Source: Thermococci archaeon (GTDB lineage Archaea > Methanobacteriota_B > Thermococci > Methanofastidiosales > B48-G16). Taken from it: DNA of 7,596 nt. A program made the translations under genes and the position numbers. The notes beneath the pieces were generated by a model. It made no database searches, was not told the origin of the DNA, and saw nothing but the letters and a program-made list of their open reading frames with translations. Shown one piece after another: positions 6,400 to 7,596 of this stretch. How positions within the stretch are numbered: position 1 is the stretch's first letter; every line of letters begins with the position of its first letter. Location of the stretch: positions 1 to 7,596 of the forward strand of contig QMUN01000031.1 in NCBI GenBank assembly GCA_003660605.1. Direction: 5' to 3'.

Positions 6400-7575
6400 A
6401 TGAAAGAAATTTTTATAATCATACTCGTTTTGGCAGGGTCTCTGAATCTGGAAGCGGAGAACGTTTATGAGAAATATTTTACAGATCATGATTTTTCTCA
6501 AGACGATACGATAACTCTCTGTTATGAAGCTCTTTTCTTCTTGTATTTATATAAAGAAAATCAAAACCCTGATCTTCTGAAAAATGGAGAGGATTGTTTA
6601 AGTCTGATTATCGAGAAACAAGAACAAAATGGAGAGATAACAAATGATCCCAATGTAAATCCGAAGCTGTATACAGGTATAGGTATCTGGGCTCTTTCTT
6701 TGGGATATAAAATCACTCAAAAGGAGAAATACAAAGATGCTGCTCTTAAAGGAGGAAATTTTTTAATAGAGGAGATAAATAAGTGGAAAAAAGCTTATCC
6801 AATAGAGTGTCCAGATAAAAGAAATGAAAATGCAAGACATGAAGGAAAGATAAGAAATTCTCTGGAAAATTACTGCTACTCATGCCCAAACGACTGGGGA
6901 TTGATCTGTGCAGGACTGGGAAGTATTGTTTATCATATCGGAGAAAAAGGAGAATATTACAGCTATGCACTACTCCTGGGAGATACGCTATACAACATGC
7001 AATTAGAGAATGGAGCATGGTATGATGGGTACGCTTTGAAGATACCTACAAGGTGGAATATATCCTCTCATTACGTGACAATGGCGATGCTCGGAGAATG
7101 GATATGCTATAAAATAACAGACGATCAAAAATATAGAGATTCCATAAAAGAAGCTCTGCAATGGATGGAGAATATGCAGACAGAAAGAGGGGTTTATGAT
7201 ATCTATATAGATGACCAAAACCTCATTCTGGAGAAAGACAGTTTTGCAGGAAATATCCAAAATAAATGTGATTTCAGACAGATAAGGGGTCAGACTAATG
7301 TAAAAAAATATTATTCATCTCCAGAGGAAACTATGCTTGGAGAATACTCTTTATTTTTGGCAGAGACTCTTGCCGAAGACATAGGGATATCTACCAATAG
7401 AGAAGAAAGTTTTAACTATATAAAAAGTAAAAATGGATACTCAAACTGGTATATCCTTTCACTCGTTTTGAAAGAGAATGAAGATAGGGAGACCGGAGAG
7501 GGTATAATTAAGTATGTTCTATTTCTAATAATCTTATCGGGACTGATTTTATGGATAGCAAAGCGAAAGATATAG
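6400..7575 (+). CDS. Secreted, C-terminally anchored alpha/alpha-toroid-like protein of unknown function
   Basis: 391 residues that I do not recognise as a named family. Residues 1-19 form a signal peptide (a short charged start, then IFIIILVLAGSLNL). Residues about 369-386 are a membrane helix followed by the basic tail AKRKI, so the body should face outside the cell. The body is rich in paired helices with turns of the kind found in (alpha/alpha)6 toroids: YTGIGIWALSLGYKIT (91-106), NDWGLICAGLGSIVYHIG (164-181), SHYVTMAMLGEWICYKIT (223-240) and GEYSLFLAETLA (314-325). Hairpin ends carry QEQNGEI, QLENGAWYDG and QTERGVYD, which resemble the Q-x-x-x-G-x-(W/Y) ends of prenyltransferase/terpenoid-cyclase and some glycosidase or lyase toroids. 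There are eight cysteines (41, 66, 137, 159, 162, 170, 236, 290). Possible roles include a polysaccharide-degrading or binding enzyme; no catalytic set can be assigned. Only the coding extent and topology are firm. Confidence 0.85.
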   Translation: MKEIFIIILVLAGSLNLEAENVYEKYFTDHDFSQDDTITLCYEALFFLYLYKENQNPDLLKNGEDCLSLIIEKQEQNGEITNDPNVNPKLYTGIGIWALSLGYKITQKEKYKDAALKGGNFLIEEINKWKKAYPIECPDKRNENARHEGKIRNSLENYCYSCPNDWGLICAGLGSIVYHIGEKGEYYSYALLLGDTLYNMQLENGAWYDGYALKIPTRWNISSHYVTMAMLGEWICYKITDDQKYRDSIKEALQWMENMQTERGVYDIYIDDQNLILEKDSFAGNIQNKCDFRQIRGQTNVKKYYSSPEETMLGEYSLFLAETLAEDIGISTNREESFNYIKSKNGYSNWYILSLVLKENEDRETGEGIIKYVLFLIILSGLILWIAKRKI

Positions 7576-7596
7576 AAAGGAGAGAGTGGAAAAAAA

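Noticed and set aside
7577..7596. AAGGAGAG followed by a GTG at 7586, possibly a ribosome binding site and start of a further + strand gene
   Set aside because: Only a few codons remain before the window ends and the spacing is short, so a gene cannot be supported.

Overview
The window reads as an AT-rich archaeal chromosome. The serine hydroxymethyltransferase is of the archaeal type, the CTP synthase looks archaeal, there is a TrpB2-type tryptophan synthase beta chain and a NIP7-like pre-PUA/PUA protein, TATA boxes sit about 26 nt ahead of start codons, and one ribosome binding site is GGTGA-type. Codons such as ATA and AGA/AGG are frequent, which is common in AT-rich or thermophilic archaea. 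The sequence alone does not fix the lineage. There are no rRNA or tRNA genes, insertion sequences, CRISPR arrays or long repeats.

Layout. Positions 1-1238 (+) hold a TrpB2-type trpB whose first residues lie before the window. A hairpin with a T-tract follows it. Then comes glyA (1326-2558, +), with a leader and a strong Shine-Dalgarno sequence. Next are an HD-domain phosphohydrolase (2589-3707, +) and a small NIP7-like RNA-binding protein (3691-4098, +) that overlaps it by 17 nt. These meet pyrG (4095-5648, -) head on, and the two genes share a TTAA that supplies both stop codons. Upstream of pyrG on the same strand lies a UPF0016/GDT1-type membrane transporter (5770-6315, -). It is divergent from the last gene (6400-7575, +), which encodes a secreted, membrane-anchored protein of unknown function that looks like an alpha/alpha toroid.

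How the genes may work together. trpB and glyA both use PLP and L-serine (indole + serine to tryptophan; serine to glycine plus a C1 unit). The HD phosphohydrolase, if it is a dNTPase, and CTP synthase both bear on nucleotide pools, but they are on opposite strands and need not be co-regulated. The PUA protein probably acts in ribosome biogenesis or RNA binding. The transporter and the surface protein share an 84-bp divergent promoter region, which permits but does not prove a joint role at the cell envelope.

Most of the window is ordinary housekeeping. The parts most worth a second look are the unrecognised anchored surface protein, the HD/NIP7-like overlapping pair, the shared-stop convergent junction with terminators inside the partner gene, and promoter geometry that predicts leaderless mRNAs for several genes.
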